A DNA stretch of 64,000 nucleotides from contig CAMAYO010000004.1 of assembly GCA_945862465.1 (NCBI GenBank), positions 1-64,000 on the forward strand, given 5' to 3'. Under the pieces are notes generated by a model. That model was not told the DNA's origin, did no database searches, and was given only the letters and a program-made list of their open reading frames with translations. How positions within the stretch are numbered: the first letter of the stretch is position 1; every line of letters begins with the position of its first letter. A program made the position numbers and the translations under genes. Shown in pieces: positions 34,192 to 44,851 of the stretch. The DNA is from Pseudorhodobacter antarcticus. Lineage in GTDB: Bacteria > Pseudomonadota > Alphaproteobacteria > Rhodobacterales > Rhodobacteraceae.

Positions 34192-35196
34192 ATGTCCGTC
34201 AAAGTCGCCATCAACGGTTTCGGCCGCATCGGGCGTAACGTGCTGCGTGCCATCTTGGAATCAGGGCGCACCGATATCGAAGTGGTCGCGATCAACGATC
34301 TGGGCCCTGTGGAAACCAACGCGCATTTGCTGCGCTTTGATTCGGTGCATGGGCGTTTTCCCCATGTGGTTACCACCACCGCTGATACGATTGATGTGGG
34401 GCGCGGGCCGATCAAAGTCACTGCCATGCGCAATCCGGCAGACCTGCCTTGGGGAGATGTGGACGTGATCATGGAATGCACGGGCATCTTCACCGCCAAA
34501 GACAAAGTGCAGGCGCATTTGTCGACCGGCGCCAAGCGGGTGCTGATTTCGGCGCCTGGTGAGAATGCCGATAAGACGATTGTTTACGGGGTAAACCACG
34601 GCACGCTGACCAAGGACGATCTGGTTGTGTCTAACGCCTCTTGCACCACGAACTGCCTGTCGCCGGTGGCGAAGGTGCTGAATGATTCCATCGGCATCGT
34701 GAAGGGCTTTATGACCACGATCCACAGCTATACCGGCGATCAGCCGACGCTGGATACGATGCACAAAGACCTCTACCGCGCGCGCGCCGCCTCACTCAGC
34801 ATGATCCCGACCTCGACCGGTGCGGCCAAGGCCGTGGGTCTGGTGTTGCCCGAGTTGAAGGGCAAGTTGGATGGGGTGGCTATTCGCGTGCCCACGCCCA
34901 ACGTGTCGGTCGTCGATCTGGTGTTTGAAGCCAAGCGGTCCACCACGGTGGAAGAGGTCAACGCCGCCATTCGGGCTGCCGCCACCACCGGCCCCTTGGT
35001 CGGTATCTTGGGCTTTACCGATCAGCCCAATGTGTCTTCTGACTTCAACCACGACCCGCATTCTTCGGTGTTCCATATGGACCAGACCAAGGTGATGGAC
35101 GGCACGATGGTGCGGATCTTGACATGGTATGACAACGAATGGGGCTTTTCGAACCGCATGTCAGACACGGCTGTGGCGATGGGTAAGTTGATCTAA
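34192..35196 (+). CDS. gap: Type I glyceraldehyde-3-phosphate dehydrogenase, paralog 2
   Basis: [54 protein letters not shown]. Confidence 0.95.
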   Translation: MSVKVAINGFGRIGRNVLRAILESGRTDIEVVAINDLGPVETNAHLLRFDSVHGRFPHVVTTTADTIDVGRGPIKVTAMRNPADLPWGDVDVIMECTGIFTAKDKVQAHLSTGAKRVLISAPGENADKTIVYGVNHGTLTKDDLVVSNASCTTNCLSPVAKVLNDSIGIVKGFMTTIHSYTGDQPTLDTMHKDLYRARAASLSMIPTSTGAAKAVGLVLPELKGKLDGVAIRVPTPNVSVVDLVFEAKRSTTVEEVNAAIRAAATTGPLVGILGFTDQPNVSSDFNHDPHSSVFHMDQTKVMDGTMVRILTWYDNEWGFSNRMSDTAVAMGKLI

Positions 35197-35214
35197 CACG
35201 TGGCTAAATGTGCC

Positions 35215-35245
35215 AAAAGGGCGCCTTCGGGCGCTCTTTTCTTTT
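35215..35245. terminator. Intrinsic terminator between convergent gap and gamma-CA genes
   Basis: AAAAGGGCGCC-ttc-GGGCGCTCTTTTCTTTT. Confidence 0.85.
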
Positions 35246-35251
35246 GCAGCC

Positions 35252-35773
35252 TTAGCCCAGTGCCACCAAACCCTTGGCATAGCGCAGCGCATTGCGTCGG
35301 TAACCTTCGGCAGAGCGCAGCAGGCGCGCCTGCTCTTCGGGTTCAAGCATCCGCACCACTTTGCCTGGCGATCCCATCACGAGCGCCCCGTCTGGGATTT
35401 CCTTGCCTTCGGTGATCAAGGCACAAGCGCCAATCAGGCACCCTTTGCCAATCTTGGCCCCGTTCAAAATCGTGGCCCCCATGCCAATCAGCGTGCCATC
35501 GCCAATCTCGCAGCCATGCAGCATGGCGCGGTGGCCGATGGTACAGTTTTCGCCAATCACCATCGACACGCCCATATCGGTGTGCAGCACCGCATTGTCT
35601 TGCACGTTTGACCCACGGCCCACCACCAGCACCTCGTTATCGCCGCGCAGCACCGCGCCGAACCAAACGTTGGCGGTTTCTTCCAACAGCACCTTGCCGA
35701 TCAGATCGGCCGAAGGCGCGGCCCAAGCGCCAGCGCGCAGGTCGGGGGCATGGCCATCAAGAGCATAGATCAT
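35252..35773 (-). CDS. Gamma carbonic anhydrase family protein (left-handed beta-helix)
   Basis: Hexapeptide repeats: [58 protein letters not shown]. Confidence 0.92.
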   Translation of the reverse strand: MIYALDGHAPDLRAGAWAAPSADLIGKVLLEETANVWFGAVLRGDNEVLVVGRGSNVQDNAVLHTDMGVSMVIGENCTIGHRAMLHGCEIGDGTLIGMGATILNGAKIGKGCLIGACALITEGKEIPDGALVMGSPGKVVRMLEPEEQARLLRSAEGYRRNALRYAKGLVALG

Positions 35774-36408
35774 CGCGCAGAAAACTCCTGATTAAGGCCG
35801 CGCACAAAGTCGGCCAGATGCGGTTGGCGGTCGCGGCGCAGGCGTTCGGCTTGCAAGATCGTCACCAACTCGCCAAAGGCCGTGTCCAGATCGCGGTTCA
35901 CGATCACATAGTCATATTCCATCCAATGGCTGATCTCGGCCTGACTTTTGGCCATACGCTGGGCGATCACCTGTTCAGAATCCTGCGCGCGGCCTTGCAA
36001 GCGGCTTTCCAGCTCGGCAATCGAGGGCGGCAAGATAAAGATCGACACCACATCCCCGCGCATCGCCTGTTTGATCTGCTGGCCACCTTGCCAATCTATG
36101 TCAAACAAGGTGTCGCGGCCTTGGGTCATGGCATCTTCGACAGGCCCACGCGGCGAGCCGTAGAAGTTGCCGAAGACCTCGGCGTGTTCCAGCATCTGGC
36201 CGTCTTTGACCATGGCCTGAAACGCGGCGCGGGTTTTGAAATAATACTCGCGCCCGTCCACCTCGCCGGTGCGGGGGCTGCGGGTGGTGGCGGATACCGA
36301 AAAGCTAAGGTCTTGATCCCATGCCATCAGCTTGCGCGACAAGGTTGATTTGCCCGCACCGGAAGGGGAAGAAAGGATCAGCAAAAGCCCGCGTCTTGTC
36401 ATGGTCAT
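35770..36408 (-). CDS. gmk: Guanylate kinase
   Basis: [24 protein letters not shown]...[20 protein letters not shown]. Confidence 0.96.
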   Translation of the reverse strand: MTMTRRGLLLILSSPSGAGKSTLSRKLMAWDQDLSFSVSATTRSPRTGEVDGREYYFKTRAAFQAMVKDGQMLEHAEVFGNFYGSPRGPVEDAMTQGRDTLFDIDWQGGQQIKQAMRGDVVSIFILPPSIAELESRLQGRAQDSEQVIAQRMAKSQAEISHWMEYDYVIVNRDLDTAFGELVTILQAERLRRDRQPHLADFVRGLNQEFSAR

Positions 36409-37304
36409 TCTACGTTTTGCACCTGTTCGCGCATCTGATCTATGACGGTCTTTAGGTCAAGCCCGATGCGGGTCAGCGTGATGGATTGCGCCTTGGAACA
36501 TAGGGTGTTGGCTTCGCGCAAGAATTCTTGCACCAGAAAGTCAAACTTGCGCCCAATCTGGCCCGCTTCGGCCAAAAGGGCACGGGCGGCTTGCAGATGG
36601 GCGGTGAGGCGGTCGATCTCTTCGGTGATGTCGGTTTTCACGGCAAGCAGGGCAAGTTCCTGCGGCAAACGGGCAGGATCAACCGCGTCACTTTGCGCCA
36701 AAACACGGGCAACGGCGTCGCGCAGCGACTGGGCCGCCTCGTCTTGACGCGCTATGGCCGCTGCTTTTGCTTGGATCACAAGATCGGCGATGCGGTCGAT
36801 TTGGGCGGTCAGAATGCCCGCTAGGGCTGCCCCCTCTGCCGCCCGCATGGCGTTGAAATCGGCCAGCAACGCGGGCAGATCAGCCAGAATAGCTGCGCGC
36901 AGGGCGGCGGTATCCACCTCGGCTGCGCCCTGATCCACCACGCCGCGCACCGCCAGCACATCGGCGGCAGAGGCTTGTCCAAGCGTGACGCCAATGTTCA
37001 TCGCGTGGTCTTCCACCGCGCGAAGGGCCAGCAGAGCGGCTTGCAAAGCGCCCGTATTCAGGCGCAGACCCGCCTCGCCCTCTTCGCCCACATCGCGTGT
37101 GATCTTTAACGCCAGCGACACATTGCCGCGCCCCAAAGCCTTTGCCAGATCACCGCGCAGGGCCAGTTCCAGCCCGTCCACCCAATCGGGCAAGCGCAGG
37201 CGCAGGTCTAACCCCTTGCCGTTGACCGAGCGCAGATCCCAAGCCCAAGTATGCCCCGCCCCCTGCCCTTTGCGCGCGGCAAAACCTGTCATAGAAAGGG
37301 TCAT
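36405..37304 (-). CDS. YicC family protein (endoribonuclease YicC-like)
   Basis: [13 protein letters not shown]...[19 protein letters not shown]-term [18 protein letters not shown]. Confidence 0.93.
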   Translation of the reverse strand: MTLSMTGFAARKGQGAGHTWAWDLRSVNGKGLDLRLRLPDWVDGLELALRGDLAKALGRGNVSLALKITRDVGEEGEAGLRLNTGALQAALLALRAVEDHAMNIGVTLGQASAADVLAVRGVVDQGAAEVDTAALRAAILADLPALLADFNAMRAAEGAALAGILTAQIDRIADLVIQAKAAAIARQDEAAQSLRDAVARVLAQSDAVDPARLPQELALLAVKTDITEEIDRLTAHLQAARALLAEAGQIGRKFDFLVQEFLREANTLCSKAQSITLTRIGLDLKTVIDQMREQVQNVE

Positions 37305-37473
37305 CAGCGTCTCCTGTCTGTGGCGGTTGGGGATCACGCGCCGGTATTTACCATTTGTTTAGATTGTTCCCAAAAAGCCACCGCAAGCTAGTATAGAAAG
37401 CCATTGGCAACCGAACGTTGCGGCAATCTTAACCTCGCGCGGTGGGAAAGCGAAACCTTTCCTGCGGCCCTAT

Positions 37474-38214
37474 TTGACAAGGCGTCCCGCATTCTGCGGC
37501 GACGAACGTATTATGGCATTTTCATCTTCGGGCAGGGGCCCATTTTCTGACGACATGGGCCAAGGCACGGGAGGGCCGCGTTTTGCCGTTTTGGCCCAAG
37601 TGCGCGCCTATTGGCAGGGCTTGCGCCACGGTATGGCCCTGCCCCAGCGTGACATGATCGACCCGCGCGGCATTGCCGAAGCTTTGGAAAGCACCTTTTT
37701 GCTGGAACGCGTGGCCCCCGGCATCGCCCGCTTTCGCATCGCAGGAATGCATCTGCATGACCTGATCGGGTTAGATGTGCGCGGAATGCCGCTTTCAACC
37801 CTGTTCGACCCCGCCGCTCGCACCCGCTTGGCCGAGAGGTTAGAGGCCGTCTTTACCGCCCCCGCTATTCTAGAGATGTGGCTTGAGGCAGACCGCGGCC
37901 TAGGTCGTCCGCGCTTGGAAGGCCGGATGTTGGTGCTGCCATTAAGCGATGCGCAGGGCCATAGCACCTTGGCCTTGGGCTGCTTGGCTTTGGCCGGCGC
38001 CCTAGGCCGCGCCCCGCGCCGCTTTGCCATGATGGGCCTAATGCGCGAAGCGTTGAGTGTGGAACAAGGGGCGGATGCAGCCCTCAAGCCTTCCGCAGGG
38101 CAAGACACGTTCACACCGCTGCCCGCGCTCCGCAAAGTCACCGGGATCAGCGCTGATGGTCCCCAAGCGCCACGACCCAAGCCAAAACTGCGGCTGGTGC
38201 ATTCGCGCGACTAA
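37474..38214 (+). CDS. PAS-domain (PAS_5-like) protein
   Basis: WQGLRHGMALPQRDMIDPRGIAEALESTFLLERVAPGIARFRIAGMHLHDLIGLDVRGMPLSTLF. The start is probably downstream of 37474 (e.g. 37513). Confidence 0.75.
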   Translation: MTRRPAFCGDERIMAFSSSGRGPFSDDMGQGTGGPRFAVLAQVRAYWQGLRHGMALPQRDMIDPRGIAEALESTFLLERVAPGIARFRIAGMHLHDLIGLDVRGMPLSTLFDPAARTRLAERLEAVFTAPAILEMWLEADRGLGRPRLEGRMLVLPLSDAQGHSTLALGCLALAGALGRAPRRFAMMGLMREALSVEQGADAALKPSAGQDTFTPLPALRKVTGISADGPQAPRPKPKLRLVHSRD

Positions 38215-38224
38215 GCGAAATGAA

Positions 38225-38252
38225 AACGGCCCGAGGGTTCCCTCGGGCCGTT
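38225..38252. terminator. Hairpin terminator between convergent PAS gene and DAHP synthase
   Basis: AACGGCCCGAGGG-tt-CCCTCGGGCCGTT, 13-bp inverted repeat. Confidence 0.75.
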
Positions 38253-38271
38253 CTTGAAAGATTTAACCCGC

Positions 38272-39642
38272 TTACAGCGCCACGCGGCGTTGCACATCAC
38301 GCATCGAAGACAACTCTTCCGACACCAAGAAGGCCAGTTCCAGCGATTGGCTGGCGTTCAGGCGCGGGTCGCATGCGGTATGATAGCGATCCGACAGGTC
38401 TTCGTCCTTCACCGCGCGCAGACCACCCGTGCATTCGGTGACGTCTTTGCCCGTCATCTCAAAATGCACACCGCCGGGGATTGTGCCTTCGGATTTATGA
38501 ATAGCAAAAAACTCGCGCACTTCACGCAGCACCGATTCGAAGGGGCGGGTTTTATAGCCAGACGCCGCCTTGATCGTGTTGCCGTGCATCGGGTCGCAAG
38601 ACCACAGCACATTGGCCCCTTCAGCCTGCACGGCCTTGATCAGGCGCGGCAGATTGTCACCCACTTTGCCCGCGCCAAACCGCGCGATCAGCGTCAAACG
38701 GCCCGCTTCGTTCTGCGGGTTCAGTTTGGCCATCAGCACTTTCAAATCTTCGGCTGTCGTGGTCGGCCCGCATTTCAGACCGATGGGGTTCAACACACCG
38801 CGCGCGAATTCTACGTGTGCGCCGTCAGGCTGGCGGGTGCGGTCGCCGATCCAGATCATATGGCCCGACCCTGCAACCGGCTGGCCGCTGATCGAATCAA
38901 TCCGGCACAAGGCCTCTTCATATTCCAACAGCAGGGCTTCGTGGCTGGTGTAGAAATCAACCGACGCCAAGGAAGGCGCTGTTTCCGAATTGATCCCTGC
39001 CGCATTCATGAAATCCAGCGCGTCAGAGATGCGGTTGGAAAGCGCACGGTAGCGTTCGGCCTTGTCATGCTCTGCAAAGCCCAAAGTCCACGCATGAACG
39101 CGGTGAATATCGGCAAAACCACCGGTCGAAAACGCACGCAGCAGGTTCAACGAGGCCGCCGATTGCGTGTAAGCCTGCAACATCCGCGCAGGATCGGGCA
39201 CGCGTGAGGCGCTGTCAAAATCAAAGCCGTTGATGATATCGCCACGGTACGACGGCAGTTCCACACCGCCAATCACTTCGGTGCCAGCAGAACGCGGCTT
39301 GGCAAACTGGCCCGCCATACGGCCCACTTTAATCACCGGAACCTTAGCGCCATAGGTCAGAACCACGGCCATTTGCAGCATCACGCGGAACGTATCGCGG
39401 ATGTTATCGGCGGCAAACTCCGCAAAACTTTCAGCGCAATCGCCGCCTTGCAGCAAGAAAGCTTTGCCTTCTGCGGCCAGAGCCAGCTGCTTTTTCAAGC
39501 GCCGCGCTTCGCCGGCAAAGACCAAGGGCGGGTATTTGGCCAGTTGTGCTTCGACGCCATTCAGCGCCGCTTGATCGGGATAATCGGGCATCTGCACCCG
39601 GGGCTTTGCGCGCCAATCCGATTTTGTCCAGCCTTTGGTCAT
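38272..39642 (-). CDS. Class II 3-deoxy-7-phosphoheptulonate synthase
   Basis: [54 protein letters not shown], plant-like class II DAHPS. Confidence 0.95.
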   Translation of the reverse strand: MTKGWTKSDWRAKPRVQMPDYPDQAALNGVEAQLAKYPPLVFAGEARRLKKQLALAAEGKAFLLQGGDCAESFAEFAADNIRDTFRVMLQMAVVLTYGAKVPVIKVGRMAGQFAKPRSAGTEVIGGVELPSYRGDIINGFDFDSASRVPDPARMLQAYTQSAASLNLLRAFSTGGFADIHRVHAWTLGFAEHDKAERYRALSNRISDALDFMNAAGINSETAPSLASVDFYTSHEALLLEYEEALCRIDSISGQPVAGSGHMIWIGDRTRQPDGAHVEFARGVLNPIGLKCGPTTTAEDLKVLMAKLNPQNEAGRLTLIARFGAGKVGDNLPRLIKAVQAEGANVLWSCDPMHGNTIKAASGYKTRPFESVLREVREFFAIHKSEGTIPGGVHFEMTGKDVTECTGGLRAVKDEDLSDRYHTACDPRLNASQSLELAFLVSEELSSMRDVQRRVAL

Positions 39643-39808
39643 ATCCCATGTCCTCACGTCAGAAGTTCAAAGCGATATAAGGAAATTACAGCCCGTTGCA
39701 AAGAGTAGAACTTCGGCCATTTTTGCTGCCTAATTTTCTGGCATTGCCCCTTGCGGCGGGAGACTTTTCCTGTATCGATGCGTCAATAACGACACGTCAG
39801 GTCGCAAC

Positions 39809-40834
39809 ATGTCTATCGCTCCACGCAAAGCCACCCAGACCTCCAAGCCAGAGGCGCCGCGGCGCTTTGTCTTTCTGCTTTTGGATAAGTTCACCATGCT
39901 GGCCTTTGCCTCGGCCATAGAACCCTTGCGCATTGCCAACCGCGTGATCGGCGAACCGGCCTATACTTGGGCTTTGGCGGGAGAAGGTGGAGAATGGGCC
40001 ACCTGTTCCAATGGCACAGCCTTTAAGCTGGACATGGGGCTCGATGAGATTGATCGCGACGATATCTTGCTGACCTGCGGCGGCATTGATGTCCAAAAGG
40101 CTGCAACCAAGCCCGTCTTGAACTGGCTGCGGCGCGAGGCGCGGCGCGGCGTTGTGATTGGCGGGCTTTGCACAGGGGCCTATGCTTTGGCCAAGGCAGG
40201 GCTGCTAGATGGCAAGAAAGCGACGATCCACTGGGAGAATCAGGACGGGTTTTTAGAAGAATTCGACGATGTCACCCTAACCAAGTCGGTCTTTGTGATG
40301 GATGGCAACCGCTGGTCGACGGCGGGCGGCACTTCGTCTTTGGATTTGATGCTAAAGGTGATTGCGGGCGATCACGGCGAAGATGTTGCCAATACCGTGG
40401 CTGACCAGTTGATCTATTCCACCCCGCGCACCGACCAAGACACCCAACGCCTGTCGATCCCGACACGCATTGGCGTGCGCCATCCTAAGTTGTCGCAAGT
40501 CATCCAGATGATGGAAGGCAATATCGAAGACCCGATGTCGCCCGCCGATCTGGCCGAAGAAGTGGGCATGTCAACGCGCCAGTTAGAACGCCTGTTCCGT
40601 CGCTATCTGAACCGCAGCCCCAAGCGTTATTACATGGAATTGCGCCTGCAAAAGGCGCGCAACCTGTTGATGCAAACGGATATGTCGGTGATCAACGTGG
40701 CCCTAGCCTGCGGCTTTGCCAGCCCGTCGCATTTTTCCAAATGCTACCGCAGCCATTACAACACCACCCCGTATCGCGAGCGTGGAACCCAAGGCAATCC
40801 CACGCCCCCCATGGCAGGCCGCCTGTCGATTTAA
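39809..40834 (+). CDS. GlxA-family AraC-type regulator (DJ-1/PfpI + HTH)
   Basis: GLCTGAYALAKAGLLDGKKATIHWEN (DJ-1-like) plus AraC HTH (LAEEVGMSTRQLERLFRRYLNRSPKRYYMELRLQKARNLL). Confidence 0.93.
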   Translation: MSIAPRKATQTSKPEAPRRFVFLLLDKFTMLAFASAIEPLRIANRVIGEPAYTWALAGEGGEWATCSNGTAFKLDMGLDEIDRDDILLTCGGIDVQKAATKPVLNWLRREARRGVVIGGLCTGAYALAKAGLLDGKKATIHWENQDGFLEEFDDVTLTKSVFVMDGNRWSTAGGTSSLDLMLKVIAGDHGEDVANTVADQLIYSTPRTDQDTQRLSIPTRIGVRHPKLSQVIQMMEGNIEDPMSPADLAEEVGMSTRQLERLFRRYLNRSPKRYYMELRLQKARNLLMQTDMSVINVALACGFASPSHFSKCYRSHYNTTPYRERGTQGNPTPPMAGRLSI

Positions 40835-41217
40835 GCCGCAGGCTGGCCGTGGTCATTGGCCCCGACATCGCTTTTCTGGCAGAACCAGACGATCAGCACG
40901 ATGATCCCAATCAGCGGGATCAGCGCCAGCAGCAACCACCAACCTGATTTGCCAATGTCATGCAAACGCCGCACGCTCTTCGCCAAATTCGGCAGCAGGT
41001 TTGCCAAGGCCCACAGATTAACTGCTATGCCGCCTTCGTAGGCCATCGCCATGGTGTTCGGGTCAACCACCACTTCGCCATACCCAAACACCAGACCGAT
41101 CGCGGATGAGGCGAGCATTTGAAACAAGGTCCACCACCAATAAGCCGACCGTGAAGAACGGCCTTGGAAATTGGCGTAATTTTGATAACCCGAAGTGATG
41201 GCGCCCTGAAAGGTCAT
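40831..41217 (-). CDS. DUF805 membrane protein
   Basis: YANFQGRSSRSAYWWWTLFQML...RLHDIGKSGWWLLLALIPLIGIIVLIVWF. Confidence 0.9.
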   Translation of the reverse strand: MTFQGAITSGYQNYANFQGRSSRSAYWWWTLFQMLASSAIGLVFGYGEVVVDPNTMAMAYEGGIAVNLWALANLLPNLAKSVRRLHDIGKSGWWLLLALIPLIGIIVLIVWFCQKSDVGANDHGQPAA

Positions 41218-41296
41218 AGGCTGATCCTTGATGTTGCTTGCTGCAAAACACTAAACCAGAGCCCTCGTGGGAAGCCAAGAGAGCTTTGGGCGCGCT

Positions 41297-41656
41297 TTAC
41301 GAGCCTTCGTTGCAGAAGGACTGCACGATCAAGCAATTCGCCGTATAGCCCGAGCAATTGGCCAAAGCGGTTTCTTCGGCCTTGGCAACCGATTGGTCGG
41401 CCGAAAAGCCCATGCCGAACCCATCGCCCACAGCCACTGCGCCGCAATTGGGAAACACCACAACCGCAGAGCAATCGCCCACGCCACAGCGGGTGATCGA
41501 ATCAGCCGAAGCCTCGTCCTTCGTGGCAAAGTTCCACCCTGCCCCGACCTTACCGGTCGAGGGAGAAAAGGCGATTGCCCCAAAAAGGCCATCAGCCATC
41601 GCAGGGGCCGCGAAGCTTAAAGTGATCACAAAGGCGGATGCCAAACGATAGGCCAT
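41297..41656 (-). CDS. DUF4189-domain secreted protein
   Basis: Signal peptide, GAIAFSPSTGKVGAGWNFATKDEASADSITRCG and ANCLIVQSF. Confidence 0.8.
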   Translation of the reverse strand: MAYRLASAFVITLSFAAPAMADGLFGAIAFSPSTGKVGAGWNFATKDEASADSITRCGVGDCSAVVVFPNCGAVAVGDGFGMGFSADQSVAKAEETALANCSGYTANCLIVQSFCNEGS

Positions 41657-41931
41657 GGTTTCCCTTTCTCCCCAAAACCGAAGGGGATTGTGGAAGATAG
41701 GTGGCGATGCGATGCGCCAGCGTCAAGACCCAAGGAGGTTTGCGGCATGAGAATAAAGACGGTTTCAAGCCGAAAGAAGGGATACAATGCAGGCTTTGAC
41801 CCTGCTGAAAGCCACCAATGAGCACGAAAACGTCGAAAACCACCGCGAATTACCCAAAACTGCCCACTTTTCTTTTTCATCGCACCCCACTAGGTTAAAG
41901 GCAGGATTGCGATCCAACATGGGAGTTAAAA

Positions 41932-43134
41932 ATGAAAAAACTGCTGCTCGCTACGGCTGCAACCGCGCTCTGCGCTTCCGTTGCCTCGGCCGAAGACGTG
42001 AAACTGGGGATCTTGATCGGCTTTACTGGCCCGATCGAATCTTTGACAGGCCACATGGCCAATGCCGCTGAAGCCGCTATGGCCGAAGTGAACGCCTCGG
42101 GCAAAGCGCTGAATGGCTGGACATTTACGTCCGTGCGCGGCGACTCGACCTGCGTTGACGCAGCTGCAGCCCAAACCGCTGCTGAAAAAATGGTCACGTC
42201 TGATGCAGTCAAAGGCATCATCGGCGGCGACTGCTCTGGCGTGACTGGAGCTGTCTTGCAAAACGTTGCCCGTCCGAACGGCATCGTGATGGTGTCGCCC
42301 TCGGCCACCTCGCCCGCTTTGTCGACCGCTGAAGATGACGGCCTGTTCTTCCGCACCGCTCCGTCGGATGCGCGCGAAGGCGAAGTTATGGCTGACATCC
42401 TGAAGGAACATGGCGTGACCTCGATCGCGCTGACCTATTCCAACAGCGACTACGGCAAGGGTCTGGCTGACGCGATTGCAACATCTTTCGCAGCCGTTGG
42501 TGGCACCGTGACCATCAACATCCCGCACGAAGACGGCAAGTCTGACTATTCGGCCGAAGTGGCTTCGTTGGCAGCAGCTGGCGGCGATCTGCTGGTTGTG
42601 GCCGGCTATCTGGACCAGGGCGGCAAGGGCATCATCCAAGCCTCGCTCGACACCGGCGCCTTCTCGAAGTTCGGTCTGCCTGGCGGTATGGTTGGCGACA
42701 GCCTGCCCTTGGCCATTGGCCCGGCTTTGGACGGTTCGTATGGCCAAGTTGCACAGTCTGACTCGGCTGGTGCGACTGTTTTGGCTGACATGGGTAAGGC
42801 AGCTGCCACCGCCTATGACGCAACATCGCCCTACACCATGGAAAGCTATGACGCAGCCGCGCTGATCATGCTGGCTATGCAGGCTGCCAACTCGACCGAC
42901 TCCAAGGTCTATGCTGCCAAGATCATGGAAATCGCCAATGGTCCGGCTGATGGCTCGGGCGAAAAGATCCTTCCCGGCCAACTGGCCCACGGGATGGAAC
43001 TGGTCGCTGCTGGCAAAGCCATCGACTATGATGGCGCGTCGGGCGTGACTTTGGTGGGCGCTGGCGAATCCGCTGGCCGCTACAAAGAGTTCGAAATCAA
43101 AGCTGGCAAGTACGAAACCATCAAGTTCCGTTGA
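41932..43134 (+). CDS. Liv-type ABC transporter substrate-binding protein
   Basis: Signal peptide MKKLLLATAATALCASVASA; KLGILIGFTGPIESLTGHMANAAEAAMAEVNASGKALNGW. Confidence 0.93.
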   Translation: MKKLLLATAATALCASVASAEDVKLGILIGFTGPIESLTGHMANAAEAAMAEVNASGKALNGWTFTSVRGDSTCVDAAAAQTAAEKMVTSDAVKGIIGGDCSGVTGAVLQNVARPNGIVMVSPSATSPALSTAEDDGLFFRTAPSDAREGEVMADILKEHGVTSIALTYSNSDYGKGLADAIATSFAAVGGTVTINIPHEDGKSDYSAEVASLAAAGGDLLVVAGYLDQGGKGIIQASLDTGAFSKFGLPGGMVGDSLPLAIGPALDGSYGQVAQSDSAGATVLADMGKAAATAYDATSPYTMESYDAAALIMLAMQAANSTDSKVYAAKIMEIANGPADGSGEKILPGQLAHGMELVAAGKAIDYDGASGVTLVGAGESAGRYKEFEIKAGKYETIKFR

Positions 43135-43157
43135 TCGCCTGCTGATTTAAGACAAAG

Positions 43158-43184
43158 CGGCCCGGGGCTTACCCCCCCGGGCCG
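43158..43184 (+). terminator. Strong GC hairpin between binding-protein gene and ABC subunits
   Basis: CGGCCCGGGG...CCCCGGGCCG with weak T tract. Probably attenuates rather than fully terminates. Confidence 0.65.
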
Positions 43185-43241
43185 TTGCCTTACCTAAATT
43201 GACCCAGAGCCCATAAGGGCCACAGGGGGAAGCAGGGAACC

Positions 43242-44024
43242 ATGATCGTCGTTGAAGACCTTCACCGTCATTTTGGCGCATTTCGCGCCGTAGATGGCGC
43301 ATCGCTGGAAATTGCCACGGGGTCGATTACAGGCCTGATCGGGCCGAATGGCGCGGGCAAGACCACGCTGTTTAACGTGATCGCGGGTCGGTTAAAGCCC
43401 ACCTCTGGCCGTGTGATGATGGACGGGCAAGATATTAGCGGCCTTGCGCCGCATGAGCTGTTCGCCAAAGGCTTGCTGCGCACCTTTCAGATTGCCCATG
43501 AATTCGCCTCGATGACCGTGCGCGAGAATTTGATGATGGTGCCGGCAAATCAATCAGGCGAAAAACTGTGGAACACCTGGTTCCGGCGGGGTTTGATTGC
43601 CCAAGAAGAAGCGGCCCTGCGTAAGAAAGCTGATGAAGTTCTTGAATTCTTAACGATTTCCCACATTGCCGACGAAAAGGCGGGCAACATTTCGGGCGGG
43701 CAGAAAAAGCTTGTCGAACTGGGCCGCACCATGATGGTGGATGCCAAAGTGGTGTTCTTGGATGAAGTGGGTGCCGGCGTGAACCGCACGCTTTTGAAGA
43801 CCATTGGCGATGCCATTGTGCGCCTGAACAAAGAGCGCGGCTATACATTCTGCGTTATCGAACACGATATGGATTTTATAGCGCGGCTTTGTGATCCGGT
43901 GATCGTGATGGCCGAAGGCAAAGTTTTGGCTAAGGGCACAGTTGATCAGGTCAAGAACGACGAGCGAGTGATTGAAGCCTATCTGGGCACCGGTTTGAAA
44001 AACAAGGTGCTGGCACATGACTGA
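43242..44024 (+). CDS. Liv-type ABC transporter ATP-binding protein (LivG-like)
   Basis: Walker A GPNGAGKTTLFNVI; signature NISGGQKKLVELGRTM; CVIEHDMDFI. Confidence 0.94.
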   Translation: MIVVEDLHRHFGAFRAVDGASLEIATGSITGLIGPNGAGKTTLFNVIAGRLKPTSGRVMMDGQDISGLAPHELFAKGLLRTFQIAHEFASMTVRENLMMVPANQSGEKLWNTWFRRGLIAQEEAALRKKADEVLEFLTISHIADEKAGNISGGQKKLVELGRTMMVDAKVVFLDEVGAGVNRTLLKTIGDAIVRLNKERGYTFCVIEHDMDFIARLCDPVIVMAEGKVLAKGTVDQVKNDERVIEAYLGTGLKNKVLAHD

Positions 44025-44036
44025 CCGAAAAGCGCG

Positions 44037-44106
44037 GATTTTCTGCGAAAATCTCCTAAACCAATTTTCTGCGAAAATTGCACAGAAGAATTTTCGCAGA
44101 AAATTC
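44037..44106. repeat. Triple palindromic repeat between the two ABC ATPase genes
   Basis: gATTTTCTGCGAAAATc (44037-44053), AATTTTCTGCGAAAATT (44063-44079) and its exact reverse complement AATTTTCGCAGAAAATT (44089-44105). Confidence 0.85.
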
Positions 44107-44137
44107 GTGATCCAGACCGCTTTGATGGAGTTGCATC

Positions 44138-44848
44138 ATGTCTGACCCCTTCCTGATTGGTGCGGCGATGACGGGCGGCTATGGTGCCACCGACATTTTG
44201 CACGACTGCACCATTGCTGTTGAAAAAGGCCAGATTGCCGTCATCGTAGGCCCCAATGGCGCGGGCAAATCGACGGCGATGAAGGCCGTCTTTGGCATGC
44301 TTAACCTGCGCGGTGGATCGGTGCGCTTGAATGGCGAGGATATCACCAAACTCAGCCCGCAAGATCGCGTGGCCCGTGGCATGGCCTTTGTGCCACAGAC
44401 CCACAACATCTTCACCTCGATGACGGTGGAAGAAAACCTTGAAATGGGCGCTTTCCTGCGGCGCGATGACATCAAGGCGACGTTGGAGCAAGTTTATCAC
44501 CTGTTCCCCATCCTCAAGACAAAGCGTCACCAACCGGCCGGTGAACTCTCTGGTGGCCAACGCCAGCAAGTGGCCGTGGGCCGCGCGCTGATGACCCAGC
44601 CGCAGGTCTTGATGCTGGATGAACCCACCGCAGGCGTCAGCCCAATCGTGATGGACGAACTGTTCGATCGCATCATCGAAGTGGCGCGGTCGGGCATCTC
44701 GATCCTGATGGTCGAACAAAACGCCCGCCAAGCGCTGAACATTGCCGACAAGGGCTATGTTCTGGTGCAGGGTGCGAACCGATACACCGACACGGGGGCA
44801 GCCCTTCTGGCCGACCCCGATGTTCGCCGCAGTTTCTTGGGGGGCTAA
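44138..44848 (+). CDS. Liv-type ABC transporter ATP-binding protein (LivF-like)
   Basis: Walker A GPNGAGKSTAMKAVF; ELSGGQRQQVAVGRALM. Confidence 0.94.
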   Translation: MSDPFLIGAAMTGGYGATDILHDCTIAVEKGQIAVIVGPNGAGKSTAMKAVFGMLNLRGGSVRLNGEDITKLSPQDRVARGMAFVPQTHNIFTSMTVEENLEMGAFLRRDDIKATLEQVYHLFPILKTKRHQPAGELSGGQRQQVAVGRALMTQPQVLMLDEPTAGVSPIVMDELFDRIIEVARSGISILMVEQNARQALNIADKGYVLVQGANRYTDTGAALLADPDVRRSFLGG

Positions 44849-44851
44849 GAG

